NCBI GenBank assembly: GCA_019455285.1
Contig: JACFMS010000009.1
Coordinates: forward strand, 51,732 to 115,731
DNA length: 64,000 nucleotides
Direction of reading: 5' to 3'
Origin: Sphingomonadales bacterium
GTDB lineage: Bacteria; Pseudomonadota; Alphaproteobacteria; Sphingomonadales; Govanellaceae
In this document: positions 40,703 through 49,279 of the stretch, piece after piece
Numbering within the stretch: the stretch's first letter is position 1
Layout: every line of letters starts with the position of its first letter
Notes under the pieces: generated by a model
What the model saw: only the letters and a program-made list of their open reading frames with translations
What the model was told of the DNA's origin: nothing
Database searches by the model: none
Made by a program: the position numbers and the translations under genes

Positions 40703-41161
40703 TTAGATGACTTGATTGAGCGTCAAGGTCGCCGGCGGCGCTTGGCGCGGCGTGGCTGGCGCGGCGTTTTTGCCATACCCTTGAGGCGGGCGGGAGCGCC
40801 GCGCCACTTCTTCGCCCACTGCTTTCAGCATGCCTTCGCTGACGGTGCGCACCCTCTCCAGAATGCGGCGATGTTCGTCGAGGAGTTTGCGAAAGGCCGA
40901 GGTTTCACGTTTCAGTTCGCGCAGCTGATCGGCGCTGCCGAAAGCGCGGGCGCCGCCGTTCTTGCGCAGGATATCCATTTCACGGCCGTAAGCAGCGGCC
41001 AGACGGCCCTTTTCTTCGATCAGCGTCGTGGCCTCGCTCGGCCGGCGCTGATTGAGAAGAGTGTTTTCCTGACGCACCACATCGCCCAAGCGGCGGGTGA
41101 GCGAGATTAGGGTCAACACCGGGTTCTTGGCGTTATCGAGGGCTTCTTGCGGGGGCGTCAT
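40703..41161 (-). CDS. FlgN-like/FlbY-like flagellar protein
   Basis: 152-aa helical protein with a FlgN-type layout: two long helices (LISLTRRLGDVVRQENTLLNQRRPSEATTLIEEKGRLAAAYGRE and the segment ending LRELKRETSAFRKLLDEHRRILERVRTVSEGMLKAVGEEV) and a disordered Pro-rich tail. FlgN chaperones hook-associated proteins. In Caulobacter the gene in this place behind flgI and flgJ is known as flbY; I cannot tell which name applies. AGGAGGT ribosome site; overlaps flgJ by 29 bases. Confidence 0.7.
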   Translation of the reverse strand: MTPPQEALDNAKNPVLTLISLTRRLGDVVRQENTLLNQRRPSEATTLIEEKGRLAAAYGREMDILRKNGGARAFGSADQLRELKRETSAFRKLLDEHRRILERVRTVSEGMLKAVGEEVARRSRPPQGYGKNAAPATPRQAPPATLTLNQVI

Positions 41162-41501
41162 GTCCTACCTCCTGAAATCCCATAAGAAAACGGTACACGT
41201 TGTCGGCGATGCCGATGCCGCCTTGGGCGGCGATACTTTTCGAATACTGTTCGTTGAGCATGCCGCGGTAAATCTGTTCGCTAAAGCCGCCGCCAAACGT
41301 GCTGTTGACGGGAATGCCGGAGGACATATTTTCCAGAATGCTGGCGATGAATACCGCCTCGAAATCCTCCGCCGCCTTGCGAATGGCGGGATCATCTTTA
41401 CGCAATGCGGCGGCGACGGTTTTCTCGCCCGCGATCGCCGCCTGATTTTGCGTGCGGCCGGCGAGCCCCAGTTGCGCAATACCCTGCATCGCGTCCATCA
41501 C
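41133..41501 (-). CDS. flgJ: Rod-binding protein FlgJ, N-terminal domain only
   Basis: 122-aa protein containing just the rod-cap domain of FlgJ: IRKAAEDFEAVFIASILENMSSGIPVN and FGGGFSEQIYRGMLNEQYSKSIAAQGGIGIADNVY. The muramidase domain of enteric FlgJ is absent, as usual in alphaproteobacteria. Overlaps flgI by 4 bases (ATGA) and the FlgN-like gene by 29. Confidence 0.92.
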   Translation of the reverse strand: MMDAMQGIAQLGLAGRTQNQAAIAGEKTVAAALRKDDPAIRKAAEDFEAVFIASILENMSSGIPVNSTFGGGFSEQIYRGMLNEQYSKSIAAQGGIGIADNVYRFLMGFQEVGHDAPARSPR

Positions 41502-42646
41502 ATCACCTCGATCTCAGCCTGCAAGGCGCCGGCGGCTTTGATGGCTTGCAGAATGGAAATCAAATCCCGCGGGCCGACGCCAAGCGCGTTCAGCCCGTCG
41601 ACGAGTTCCTGCAGGCTGACGCCGGCCTTAAATACCGCCAGCTGATTTTCCTTGTCGGTCTTCACGTTGACTTCGCTGCGCGGCACCACCGTGGTTTCGC
41701 CTTGCTGGGAGAAGGGCGCCGGCTGCGACACTTCGGGCGCTTCGCTGACGCTGATGGTCAAATTGCCCTGGGCGATGGCCACTTCACTGACCCGCACGTC
41801 CGAACCGATGACGATGACGCCGGAGCGGTCGTCGATAATGACCCGGGCCGGTTGGTCAGGATTGACCGACAATTGTTCGATCTCGGTGAGGAGCGCGACC
41901 ATGTCGCCGTCATAACCGTCGGGACGGCGCACTTCCACGGTGGCCGGGTCGAGGGGAGCCGCCGCGGCAATGCCCAGATGGTCGTTGATGGCGGCGGCGA
42001 TCCGCCGCGCGGTGGTAAAATCGGGGCTGTGCAGTTGCAGTCGGGCGGAAGGCAGGGCGCCTAGGGCGTAGTTGATTTCGCGCTCGACGATGGCGCCGTT
42101 GGGGATGCGGCCGGCGGTCGGCACGCCCTGGGTGATGGAGGCGGCGTCGCCTTTGGCTGAAAAGCCGGCGATTTGCACCGAGCCTTGCGCCACGGCGTAG
42201 ACCTCGCCGTCAGCGCCCATCAATGGCGTGACCAAGAGGGTGCCGCCACGCAGATCATCGGCGTCGCCCAGCGAGCTGACGGATACGTCGATGCGGCTGC
42301 CATGGCGGGCAAACGGCGGCAGGCTGGCGGTGACCATCACCGCGGCGACGTTTTCGGTCTTGATTTCCGAGTTGCGGGTGTTGACGCCCAGGCGCTCCAG
42401 CATCGCCTCCAGGCTTTGCCGGGTAAACGGCGCGTTTCTGATGGTGTCGCCGGTGCGGTTGAGGCCAACCACCAGGCCGTAGCCGACCAGCATATTTTCA
42501 CGCACGCCCTCGAAAGTGACGATGTCCTTGACCCGCGAGGCGGCCAGCCCGGCCTCGGCCGGGATCAGCGCCGCACAAATGCAAAGGGCCGCCAGCCCGG
42601 GCAGGCGATGGCGGAGCAGAGAGGATATCGACGCGAGCATGCTCAT
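41498..42646 (-). CDS. flgI: Flagellar P-ring protein FlgI
   Basis: About 382-aa periplasmic P-ring protein. A signal peptide (to about ...PAEAGLA) precedes ASRVKDIVTFEGVRENMLVGYGLVVGLNRTGDT. Further FlgI blocks are VMVTASLPPFARHGSRIDVSVSSLGDADDLRGGTLL and LNALGVGPRDLISILQAIKAAGALQAEIEVM at the end. The ATG at 42646 has GGAAGAG in front and gives a normal signal peptide; a longer frame starts at 42691. A sigma-54 promoter and two palindromes lie upstream. Confidence 0.96.
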   Translation of the reverse strand: MSMLASISSLLRHRLPGLAALCICAALIPAEAGLAASRVKDIVTFEGVRENMLVGYGLVVGLNRTGDTIRNAPFTRQSLEAMLERLGVNTRNSEIKTENVAAVMVTASLPPFARHGSRIDVSVSSLGDADDLRGGTLLVTPLMGADGEVYAVAQGSVQIAGFSAKGDAASITQGVPTAGRIPNGAIVEREINYALGALPSARLQLHSPDFTTARRIAAAINDHLGIAAAAPLDPATVEVRRPDGYDGDMVALLTEIEQLSVNPDQPARVIIDDRSGVIVIGSDVRVSEVAIAQGNLTISVSEAPEVSQPAPFSQQGETTVVPRSEVNVKTDKENQLAVFKAGVSLQELVDGLNALGVGPRDLISILQAIKAAGALQAEIEVM

Positions 42647-42711
42647 CACGGCACTCTTCCAGCAATCATGAAGCGGCAACGACGGGGACACTTCATCCCC
42701 GTGGGGAGATA

Positions 42712-42727
42712 AGCGAAATTCATGCCA
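42712..42727 (-). promoter_or_regulatory. Sigma-54 promoter of flgI
   Basis: On the minus strand TGGCATG-N4-TCGCT: the invariant GG and GC are ten bases apart, with two mismatches from consensus. It lies 66 bases before the chosen flgI start. Confidence 0.7.
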
Positions 42728-42793
42728 ACCGCCAAAGGCACGGAAAGTGGCGGTTTTCCTGGGAAAATGCAGCGCTTTGCCAAGCTTTTCCGG

Positions 42794-42827
42794 CGGCAGG
42801 AGTTGCCCCGAGCGGCAACTCTTGCCG
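42794..42827. promoter_or_regulatory. Two FlbD/ftr-like palindromes between flgI and fliX
   Basis: CGGCAG-GAG-TTGCCC (42794-42808) and CGGCAA-CTC-TTGCCG (42813-42827, perfect), start-to-start 19 bases, the same spacing as the first two copies upstream of flagellin 1. They lie ~100-120 bases from the predicted flgI start and immediately upstream of fliX. Confidence 0.65.
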
Positions 42828-42910
42828 GCCTTTTAAGGAGCTGTTAACCGAACCGGGCGAAAGTAAAGGCGACTTGAAGCGCTACTACCACTATACCCAG
42901 GAAAATCGCC

Positions 42911-43336
42911 TTGCGCATCACCGCCACCGGGCAGACCACAGTCGCCGCAACCGCGCGCAAGCGCGGCGCGCAGAGGGCTGGCGGGAGTTTCGATGGCCTG
43001 TTGGAGGAGGAGGCGACGAGCGGCCCCACGGCGACGCAAAGCGCCATACCGCTGTCGCCGGTGAGTGGTCTCCTGGCCCTCCAGGAAACCCGAGACGCCG
43101 CCGCCGGCCGCTCCAAGGGGCTGGCGCGGGCCGAAGATATGCTCGAGCAGCTGGAGGGCATCCGGCGTGGCTTGATCCTGGGCGCCATACCCGCCTCCCA
43201 GCTTCAAAACTTGGCGGCGAGCCTGCGGGATCGCCGGCTGATGACCGGCGACGAGCGATTGCAGGGGCTTCTCGATGAGGTTGAATTGCGCGCCGCCGTG
43301 GAGCTGGCCAAGCTAGGTATCTATCTAAATTCATAG
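42911..43336 (+). CDS. fliX: Flagellar assembly regulator FliX
   Basis: 141-aa FliX: disordered N-terminus, then LLALQETRDAAAGRSKGLARAEDMLEQLEGIRRGLILGAIP and DEVELRAAVELAKLG. In Caulobacter FliX is the checkpoint partner of FlbD: it couples completion of the class II basal body to sigma-54 transcription. The start is probably the TTG at 42911 with AGGAAAA in front. It is divergent from flgI, as in Caulobacter. flbD itself is not in the window. Confidence 0.92.
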   Translation: MRITATGQTTVAATARKRGAQRAGGSFDGLLEEEATSGPTATQSAIPLSPVSGLLALQETRDAAAGRSKGLARAEDMLEQLEGIRRGLILGAIPASQLQNLAASLRDRRLMTGDERLQGLLDEVELRAAVELAKLGIYLNS

Positions 43337-43473
43337 GGTTTTTTTGCCCTTTTTCGTTCAGGCTTGCCGCCGGCCGCGCTCTTCACTATAAAGCACGAAA
43401 TTTTATCGCAGAGATCGACGTCTGGGCTCCGATACCAGCCGGGCCCGAGATGGCATCAAGAGGTTGTTGATCG

Positions 43474-43887
43474 ATGGTGGAATTGCCGAAAGGGTATCGC
43501 CCTCACGATAAAGAACCCTTCATGAACGAAAAGCAGCTGGAATATTTCCGGCGCAAGCTTTTGGCCTGGAAGGAAGACATCTTGCGGGATTCGAAGGAAA
43601 CCCTGCAGCATCTCCAGGAGGACAGCCTGCGCGAACCCGATGTCGCCGATCGCGCCTCGTCCGAAACCGATTGGTCGGTGGAGCTGCGTGCTCGGGACCG
43701 CCAACGCAAGCTCATCGCCAAGATCGATGCCGCCTTGGAGCGCATCCGCCATGGCGAGTATGGCTACTGTGAGGTGACCGGCGAGCCGATCAGCCTGGAG
43801 CGTCTCGACGCCCGGCCCATCGCCACCATGACGCTGGAAGCGCAAGAACAGCATGAGCGCCAGGAAAAGGTCCATCGCGACGAATAA
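43474..43887 (+). CDS. dksA: RNA polymerase-binding regulator DksA
   Basis: 137-aa DksA: a coiled coil (EYFRRKLLAWKEDILRDSKETLQHLQEDSLREPDVADRASSETD), with the tip residues D..A that enter the RNAP secondary channel, and the C-terminal globular part GEYGYCEVTGEPISLERLDARPIATMTLEAQEQHE. Only one of the four zinc-finger cysteines remains; this is usual in alphaproteobacterial DksA, so it should be active. With ppGpp it adjusts rRNA and amino-acid promoter use. Confidence 0.95.
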   Translation: MVELPKGYRPHDKEPFMNEKQLEYFRRKLLAWKEDILRDSKETLQHLQEDSLREPDVADRASSETDWSVELRARDRQRKLIAKIDAALERIRHGEYGYCEVTGEPISLERLDARPIATMTLEAQEQHERQEKVHRDE

Positions 43888-43911
43888 GCGGCTGGAGTAT
43901 TCGGAAATTGA

Positions 43912-43944
43912 AAAAGGGCCGGTTCGTTTTGAACCAGCCCTTTT
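43912..43944. terminator. Bidirectional terminator between dksA and flgH
   Basis: Stem of ~13 bp with one mismatch (AAAGGGCcGGTTC / GAACCaGCCCTTT), flanked by A-run and T-run, so it can end transcription from both convergent genes. Confidence 0.88.
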
Positions 43945-43996
43945 CCGTTAGCTTCACGTTGCGGATGGAACTGTGAAGACTGAGAAGACTTAAATA

Positions 43997-44719
43997 TCAG
44001 AACGGCATGATGGCTTCGTAGATCTGCTGGCCGTAGGGCGGCTGCTGCACATCGGTGATCTGGCCGCGTCCGCCGTAGGAAATGCGCGCCTCGGCGATCT
44101 GCGTATGCTCGATGCGATTATTGGAACTGATGTCCTCGGGCCGCACGATGCCGGTGACAGTCAGGTCGCGCACTTCGAAATTGACGCGCACTTCCTGGCG
44201 GCCTTGAATAACCAGGTTGCCATTGGGCAACACCTTGGTCACTACCGCGGCCACGGTCAGGTTGATCGACTCGCTGCGGTCGACGGTGCCGGAGCCGGTG
44301 TTGGATGTGTTGCTGCCCATATTGACGAGATCGCCGCTTTTCTTCAGCCCGAAGGGAAAGCTTTCGATGGCGGCATCATTGGCGTTGTTGCGCGAGCGCT
44401 TGGTGGTGTTGTCCACCTTGGCGCTGTCGTTGATGCTGATTTCCACGGTGAGGATGTCGCCGACGCGGCTGGCGCGCGGGTCCTTGAAGAAATGCCGGGT
44501 GCCGGAGCGCCACAGCGTGTTGCGGCTGCTGGCCTGCTCGCCGGCTTCGGGGGCTGCCGGCGCGGTCGGCGCGAAGGCGGCGTCGGCGGGCGGCAGTTGC
44601 GTCGGCGCTTCGATCGGCGACATTTTGGGTGCCCGGCCGACGCGCGACAGTTGCTGCATGCTGCCGCAGGCGGCCAGCGGCGCGGCGAGGCAAATAATAA
44701 CAAACGCTTTCTTCAACAT
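43997..44719 (-). CDS. flgH: Flagellar L-ring lipoprotein FlgH
   Basis: About 240-aa lipoprotein: signal with lipobox LAAC (Cys near residue 18), then the FlgH core DPRASRVGDILTVEISINDSAKVDN, VLPNGNLVIQGRQEVRVNFEVRDLTVTGIVRPEDI and the C-terminal GRGQITDVQQPPYGQQIYEAIMPF. Builds the outer-membrane ring. The ATG at 44719 has AAAAGGAA; a frame start at 44746 is less suitable. Last gene of flgF-flgG-flgA-flgH. Confidence 0.96.
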   Translation of the reverse strand: MLKKAFVIICLAAPLAACGSMQQLSRVGRAPKMSPIEAPTQLPPADAAFAPTAPAAPEAGEQASSRNTLWRSGTRHFFKDPRASRVGDILTVEISINDSAKVDNTTKRSRNNANDAAIESFPFGLKKSGDLVNMGSNTSNTGSGTVDRSESINLTVAAVVTKVLPNGNLVIQGRQEVRVNFEVRDLTVTGIVRPEDISSNNRIEHTQIAEARISYGGRGQITDVQQPPYGQQIYEAIMPF

Positions 44720-44746
44720 GAGCCGGTTCCTTTTCTCGGCGATCAC

Positions 44747-45712
44747 TTAATCGTACTGCGCCACGACCTGCATGCCGGTGGTCACCATGACCTGGCGATC
44801 CGACACCACGATACCCTCGACGCTGCGGTTTGACGCCGTATTGACCAGGCGGATGCGATCGCCCTTGGCGCCGTTTTCCATGGCGCGGCCCGTCGCCGTC
44901 AAGGCAACGCCCGGCTTGGTCAGCGTCATGGTGACGATGTCGCCGCGCTTGACCAGACGCGGCCGTTCGATATCGCTTAAGCGCAGCGGCACGCCCGGCC
45001 GCAAGGCACGGCGCGCCGCCATGCCGATTGCGTCGTCGGCATTGGCGATCATGTTGCCGCTGACTTGACGCGCCGGCAACCTCAGCCAATCAATGTCCTG
45101 CGCCGAAATGGCGGTTCCCGGCGCCAGCGTGGTATTCAATACCGGGACATCGATCATGGCGACGATGCGCCCGGTAATGACGTCGCTCCGCCTGCCGCCC
45201 TTGCCATCCGGGAAGCTGAGGGTGGCGTTGAAACTTTCTGAGCGCACGTCGTATTGCAGTCGGGTCACCTTGACGGCGGCAAAATCGCCGGCGGCGGCGA
45301 CGGCGATGCCGGTCGCGCCGGGATTCAGGGTTATGGTGCTGTTGCGCTTGTCGGCGGGCAGTGCCGCGGCGATTTCTTTGGCGATGACATCAGCCGGAAC
45401 GGTGATCCCGCGCCGCGTGATGACGATAGTTGGCGAGGTGGTGGCGCTGTCCCACATGGCGCCCGCCGAACGCGCCGCCTCGACGATCTGGGCGGAGCGC
45501 ATCACCACTTGGCCGCCGGGGCTCGGTGCTTGCGCCACAATAACGCCGGCCCACGCCGGATCCGCCGCATCGCCCTCGAAGACGTCGGCCAGGGTAACGA
45601 CCGGCGCACTGACGGTAATGGCGCCCTTTAAATGCCGTCCCGCATGGGCTGGCGCGAGCGATAGCAGGCACAGCGCCGAGGCGGCGAGGATGATTTTCCA
45701 GGGGTTCTTCAT
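44747..45712 (-). CDS. flgA: P-ring assembly chaperone FlgA
   Basis: 321-aa periplasmic protein. Signal peptide residues 1-24 (ending AHA). The SAF-type C-terminal domain is recognisable in LAPGTAISAQDIDWLRLPARQVSGNMI, GMAARRALRPGVPLRLSDIERPRLVKRGDIVTM and SVEGIVVSDRQVMV. FlgA helps FlgI polymerise around the rod. The ~130-residue N-terminal extension makes it longer than enteric FlgA but normal for the class. Confidence 0.94.
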   Translation of the reverse strand: MKNPWKIILAASALCLLSLAPAHAGRHLKGAITVSAPVVTLADVFEGDAADPAWAGVIVAQAPSPGGQVVMRSAQIVEAARSAGAMWDSATTSPTIVITRRGITVPADVIAKEIAAALPADKRNSTITLNPGATGIAVAAAGDFAAVKVTRLQYDVRSESFNATLSFPDGKGGRRSDVITGRIVAMIDVPVLNTTLAPGTAISAQDIDWLRLPARQVSGNMIANADDAIGMAARRALRPGVPLRLSDIERPRLVKRGDIVTMTLTKPGVALTATGRAMENGAKGDRIRLVNTASNRSVEGIVVSDRQVMVTTGMQVVAQYD

Positions 45713-45732
45713 GTCAAGATCTTCCTATCCCG

Positions 45733-46518
45733 CTACCTTAAGTTCGACACTGTACTCATCATTTCGTCGGCGGTGCTGATCACTTTGGAATTCATTTCAT
45801 AGGCGCGCTGGGCGGCGATCAGAGTGGTGACTTCCGCCACCGGATTGACGTTCGAGGTTTCCAACAGGCCATGCACGATGGTGCCGAAACCGGGGCTGCC
45901 CGGCGTGCCGTTGTTGGCGACGCCCGAGGCCGGGGTTTCGATCAAGAGATTATCGCCCACGGATTCCAAACCGGCGGGGTTGGGGAAAGTGGATATCTCG
46001 AACCGTCCGACCACCTGCGGATCAACCTGTCCGGCAAGCTTCACTTGCACTTCACCCTGGGGATTGACCGCCACGTCGATGGCTTCCGGCGGAATGGTGA
46101 TGCCCGGCATGATGATGTAGCCATCGGCATTCACGATCTGTCCTTCCGGGCTGAGCTGAAAGGTGCCGGCACGGGTATAAGCGTCGCTGCCGTCAGGCAA
46201 CTGGATGCGGAAATACCCCGCGCCATTGATGGCGAAGTCGTACTGGTTGCCGGTATTGACCAAGTTGCCCTGTTCGGTAATCCGATACACCGATGCGGTC
46301 TTAACGCCGACGCCGATCTGAATGCCCGACGGCACCACCGTGCCGCTGTCCGACGAGGCGGCGCCCACGCGCTCGATGTTCTGATACAAGAGATCCTGGA
46401 ATTCCACCCGCTGGCGCTTGAAGCCCGTGGTGTTCATGTTGGCGAGGTTGTTGGAGATCACCTCGACCTGAAGCTGCTGGGCGAGCATTCCGGTGGCGGC
46501 GATGCTAAGGGCTTTCAT
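45733..46518 (-). CDS. flgG: Distal rod protein FlgG
   Basis: 261-aa rod protein, the canonical FlgG length. N-terminus MKALSIAATGMLAQQLQVEVISNNLANMNTTGFKRQRVEFQDLLYQ and C-terminus VNPVAEVTTLIAAQRAYEMNSKVISTADEMMSTVSNL are standard. It is 31 bases downstream of flgF. Confidence 0.97.
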   Translation of the reverse strand: MKALSIAATGMLAQQLQVEVISNNLANMNTTGFKRQRVEFQDLLYQNIERVGAASSDSGTVVPSGIQIGVGVKTASVYRITEQGNLVNTGNQYDFAINGAGYFRIQLPDGSDAYTRAGTFQLSPEGQIVNADGYIIMPGITIPPEAIDVAVNPQGEVQVKLAGQVDPQVVGRFEISTFPNPAGLESVGDNLLIETPASGVANNGTPGSPGFGTIVHGLLETSNVNPVAEVTTLIAAQRAYEMNSKVISTADEMMSTVSNLR

Positions 46519-46549
46519 GGTCGTTCATCCTTGCGATAATGGCTCGCTG

Positions 46550-47290
46550 TTAGCCAACCCGCGACAGGCGGTTGATGGCTTTCGATTCAAGCTCCTGCTG
46601 TTGATCGAGCACCTGATCAACCGACTGGTAGCGGCGGGCGATGTTCATCAGATTGGTGATTTCGATGATCGGCTGGACGTTGGAATCCTCGATCATGGCT
46701 TGCAGCACGGTATAATTGGTGGCCGGTTGCGACGGGGCCGGCGATTTGAACAGGCTCTCGCCAACCTTCTCCAATTTGCTCAGGTCATCAAAGGTGACGA
46801 CCCCGAGTTTGGCGACAATACCGCGCTCCTTGGTCGATACGGTGCCATCGTCGGCGATGTCAATCTTGGTGTCTTGCGGCGTAAAGGCGATGGTCTGGCC
46901 GCCGCTGTCGAGCACCGGATGATTGCTGGAGGTCACCAGCGTGCCGTCATCGCCGAGGTGAAAGTGGCCGTTGCGGGTGTAGCGCTCGCTGCCGTCAGGC
47001 AACCGGACGCGGAAGAAATTCTTGCCGCTGATCGCCACGTCCAGGGGGTTGCCGGTGGCCCGCATGTTGCCTTCGGAAAAGTCGCGTATCAGCGCCTTGT
47101 CCTGGACGAAGGCAACCTCCCGGGCGGCCGGGGTGTCGGTGTTGTCCATCTCCATCAGGTATTCCTGGAAGATGGCGCTTTCCTTCTTGAAGGCGGTGGT
47201 GTTCATGTTGGCGATGTTGTTGGCCAGAATATCCAGATTCCGGCGCATCGCCATTTGGTGCGAAAGTCCGACGTATAGCGTGGTATCCAT
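46550..47290 (-). CDS. flgF: Proximal rod protein FlgF
   Basis: About 246-aa rod protein. From the ATG at 47290 (GGAAGGAGC in front): MDTTLYVGLSHQMAMRRNLDILANNIANMNTTAFKKESAIFQEYLME; C-terminus ITNLMNIARRYQSVDQVLDQQQELESKAINRLSR. First gene of flgF-flgG-flgA-flgH, with a sigma-54 promoter and an ftr-like palindrome upstream. Confidence 0.95.
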   Translation of the reverse strand: MDTTLYVGLSHQMAMRRNLDILANNIANMNTTAFKKESAIFQEYLMEMDNTDTPAAREVAFVQDKALIRDFSEGNMRATGNPLDVAISGKNFFRVRLPDGSERYTRNGHFHLGDDGTLVTSSNHPVLDSGGQTIAFTPQDTKIDIADDGTVSTKERGIVAKLGVVTFDDLSKLEKVGESLFKSPAPSQPATNYTVLQAMIEDSNVQPIIEITNLMNIARRYQSVDQVLDQQQELESKAINRLSRVG

Positions 47291-47348
47291 CCTCAAGCTC
47301 CTTCCCGTTTGGCGATTTTGCCATTCGAGTGATCCGCCCACACTTCAC

Positions 47349-47364
47349 TGCATGTCCTGTGCCA
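47349..47364 (-). promoter_or_regulatory. Sigma-54 promoter of the flgF operon
   Basis: On the minus strand TGGCACA-N4-ATGCA: the invariant GG and GC are ten bases apart, with a full TGGCAC -24 box. It lies 59 bases before the flgF ATG. Confidence 0.78.
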
Positions 47365-47426
47365 AAAAATAAATTCTTTTATATCAATATATTAACCTGA
47401 ATCTTGGTGGGTAGGCGGGCGGCTTG

Positions 47427-47441
47427 CGGCAGAGTTTGCCG
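47427..47441. promoter_or_regulatory. FlbD/ftr-like palindrome between flgF and fliL
   Basis: CGGCAG-AGT-TTGCCG, matching the 15-bp pattern of the other sigma-54 promoters. Centre about 95 bases upstream of the predicted flgF start. A second, imperfect GCCTGCCGGCAGG palindrome follows at 47448-47460. The gap 47291-47617 holds no other recognisable element. Confidence 0.6.
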
Positions 47442-47617
47442 GGTAAAGCCTGCCGGCAGGTCGGCCATCCCCCAGCCCGCCAGATGCCTCAAATCCGTAT
47501 CAAATTGTTGCCAATCTCAACCACTTGTTAACCCTCGCCGCTTACCGTTCTCTAACGATTGGCAGCAGGGACGAAGGGGCAGGCCCCGGGCGTAGCCCGA
47601 TGGCGCCGGATGGACCG

Positions 47618-48142
47618 ATGAACAAAAAGACCGACGAGGTAGAACAGCCAGAGCTTGACGCCGACGATCTGGCGAGCGGCCTTGAGAAGAAGAAAAAGCT
47701 CAGTGGCAAACAGCTGGTGCTGTTCGTGATCCTGCCGGCAGTGGCGCTGATCATTGCCGGTGTCGTGGCCTTTTTCCTGTTGTCCGGCGGCGAAGACAAG
47801 GCGGCCGAGAGCCAGCTCGCCAGCGGCGAGCAGACGGAGCTCTTGTTTTACGATCTGCCGGAAATGCTGGTCAATTTGAACACCGGCGGTCGCAAGGCCA
47901 GTTACCTGAAGATCAAAGTGGCGCTTGAGATCGATCGCCAGAGCATCCTTCTGGAGCTGGAAAAGAAGCTGCCGCGGGTGATCAACGAGTTTCAGGTCTA
48001 TTTGCGCGAATTGCGCCCGGAAGACCTCAACGGTTCGGCCGGCATGTTTCGCCTTAAGGAAGAACTGCTGACACGGGTCAATACCGCACTGTATCCGACC
48101 CAAGTCAAGGACGTGTTATTTAAGGAAATGCTGGTCCAGTAA
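47618..48142 (+). CDS. fliL: Flagellar basal-body protein FliL
   Basis: About 174-aa protein with a cytoplasmic acidic N-terminus, one membrane span (LVLFVILPAVALIIAGVVAFFLL, ~residues 31-53) and a periplasmic stomatin-like domain ending LYPTQVKDVLFKEMLVQ. FliL surrounds the stator and supports torque. Starts at 47600 or 47525 are possible; 47618 gives the usual FliL N-terminus. It is followed by fliM after 12 bases. Confidence 0.93.
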   Translation: MNKKTDEVEQPELDADDLASGLEKKKKLSGKQLVLFVILPAVALIIAGVVAFFLLSGGEDKAAESQLASGEQTELLFYDLPEMLVNLNTGGRKASYLKIKVALEIDRQSILLELEKKLPRVINEFQVYLRELRPEDLNGSAGMFRLKEELLTRVNTALYPTQVKDVLFKEMLVQ

Positions 48143-48154
48143 GGGTGTGTTTAG

Positions 48155-49279
48155 ATGGCCGATAACCAAAGCCCGGATGATGGCTCGCTAGACCAGGATA
48201 AGCTTTCCGCCGAATGGGCGGCGATGGCCAATGCTCCGCAGGACGACGCCAAGGTCGCCGAGGAATGGGAGAAGCTGGCCGCCGAGGAACCCAATCCGCT
48301 GGGCGGCGCTCAGGCTGACCGCGTTCTCGATCAAAACGAAATCGACAGCCTGCTCGGCTTTGATGGCGATGATGACGATAACCGCGAACGCACCGGTATC
48401 CAGGCGCTGATCAACAGCGGCCTCGTCGCTTACGAGCGGCTGCCGATGCTCGATATCATCTTCGACCGCTTCGTGCGGATGATGTCGACATCGCTGCGGA
48501 ATTTTACTTCCGACAACATTGAAGTGTCGATCGACAATACCTCGTCGATCCGCTTTGGTGACTATTTGAATTCGATCCCCCTGCCGGCGATGCTGGCGGT
48601 GTTCCGCGCCGAGGAATGGGATAATTACGGCCTGATCACCATCGATTCCAACCTTATCTATTCCATTGTCGATGCGCTTCTTGGCGGCCGCCGCGGTACG
48701 GCGGCGATGCGCATCGAGGGCCGGCCCTATACCACCATCGAGCAGACGCTGATTGAGCGCATGATCTCCGTGGTGCTTAAAGATCTGTGCGCCGCCTTCG
48801 AACCGTTAAGCCCCGTCACTTTCGCCCTCGACAGGGTGGAGACCAACCCGCGTTTTGCCTCCATCGCGCAAGCGTCCAACGCGGCCATTCTGGTCAAAAT
48901 GCGGGCCGATATGGAGGACCGCGGCGGACGGTTTGAAATGGTGCTGCCCTACGCCACCATTGAGCCGGTGCGCGAGCTGCTGCTGCAGCGCTTCATGGGC
49001 GAGAAATTCGGCCGCGACACCATTTGGGAAAACCACTTGGCCAATGAGCTGTGGTACACCGAGGTGCCGGTCGAGGCGGTCTTGGACGAGCAGGTGCTGA
49101 CGTTGGGCGAAGTGATGGGCATGGAAGTCGGCCAGACGTTGATGCTCAATACCGGACCCGATGCGGAAATCGACGTGCGCTGCAACGGCGTATCAATGAT
49201 GAATGGACGGATGGGGCGGATGGGGCCCCATGTCGCCGTCAAGATCGAAAACATCAAGATGCGGAAACGGAAACCATGA
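48155..49279 (+). CDS. fliM: Flagellar motor switch protein FliM
   Basis: 374-aa switch protein. The CheY-binding N-peptide appears as LDQNEIDSLLGF (~residues 61-72), preceded by an unusually long acidic leader of about 60 residues. The CheC-like middle domain (GLVAYERLPMLDIIFDRFVRMMSTSLRNFT) and the C-terminal surface-presentation domain (LTLGEVMGMEVGQTLMLNTGPDAEIDVRCNGVSM) follow. fliG and fliN are not here. Overlaps the next gene by 4 bases. Confidence 0.96.
   Translation: MADNQSPDDGSLDQDKLSAEWAAMANAPQDDAKVAEEWEKLAAEEPNPLGGAQADRVLDQNEIDSLLGFDGDDDDNRERTGIQALINSGLVAYERLPMLDIIFDRFVRMMSTSLRNFTSDNIEVSIDNTSSIRFGDYLNSIPLPAMLAVFRAEEWDNYGLITIDSNLIYSIVDALLGGRRGTAAMRIEGRPYTTIEQTLIERMISVVLKDLCAAFEPLSPVTFALDRVETNPRFASIAQASNAAILVKMRADMEDRGGRFEMVLPYATIEPVRELLLQRFMGEKFGRDTIWENHLANELWYTEVPVEAVLDEQVLTLGEVMGMEVGQTLMLNTGPDAEIDVRCNGVSMMNGRMGRMGPHVAVKIENIKMRKRKP

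Noticed and set aside
43474..43887. DksA as non-functional because three zinc-finger cysteines are missing
   Set aside because: This cysteine-poor form is normal for alphaproteobacterial DksA.
46518..46560. Sigma-54 promoter directly before flgG
   Set aside because: Only GG and GC are conserved, and flgG is 31 bases behind flgF in the same operon.
47412..47427. Sigma-54 promoter for fliL on the plus strand (GG-N10-GC)
   Set aside because: The -24 box matches poorly, it lies ~190 bases before the gene and overlaps the better-supported palindrome.
47528..47545. CtrA box before fliL (TTAA...TTAC)
   Set aside because: Spacing is ten bases and the second half is TTAC, too far from TTAA-N7-TTAA.
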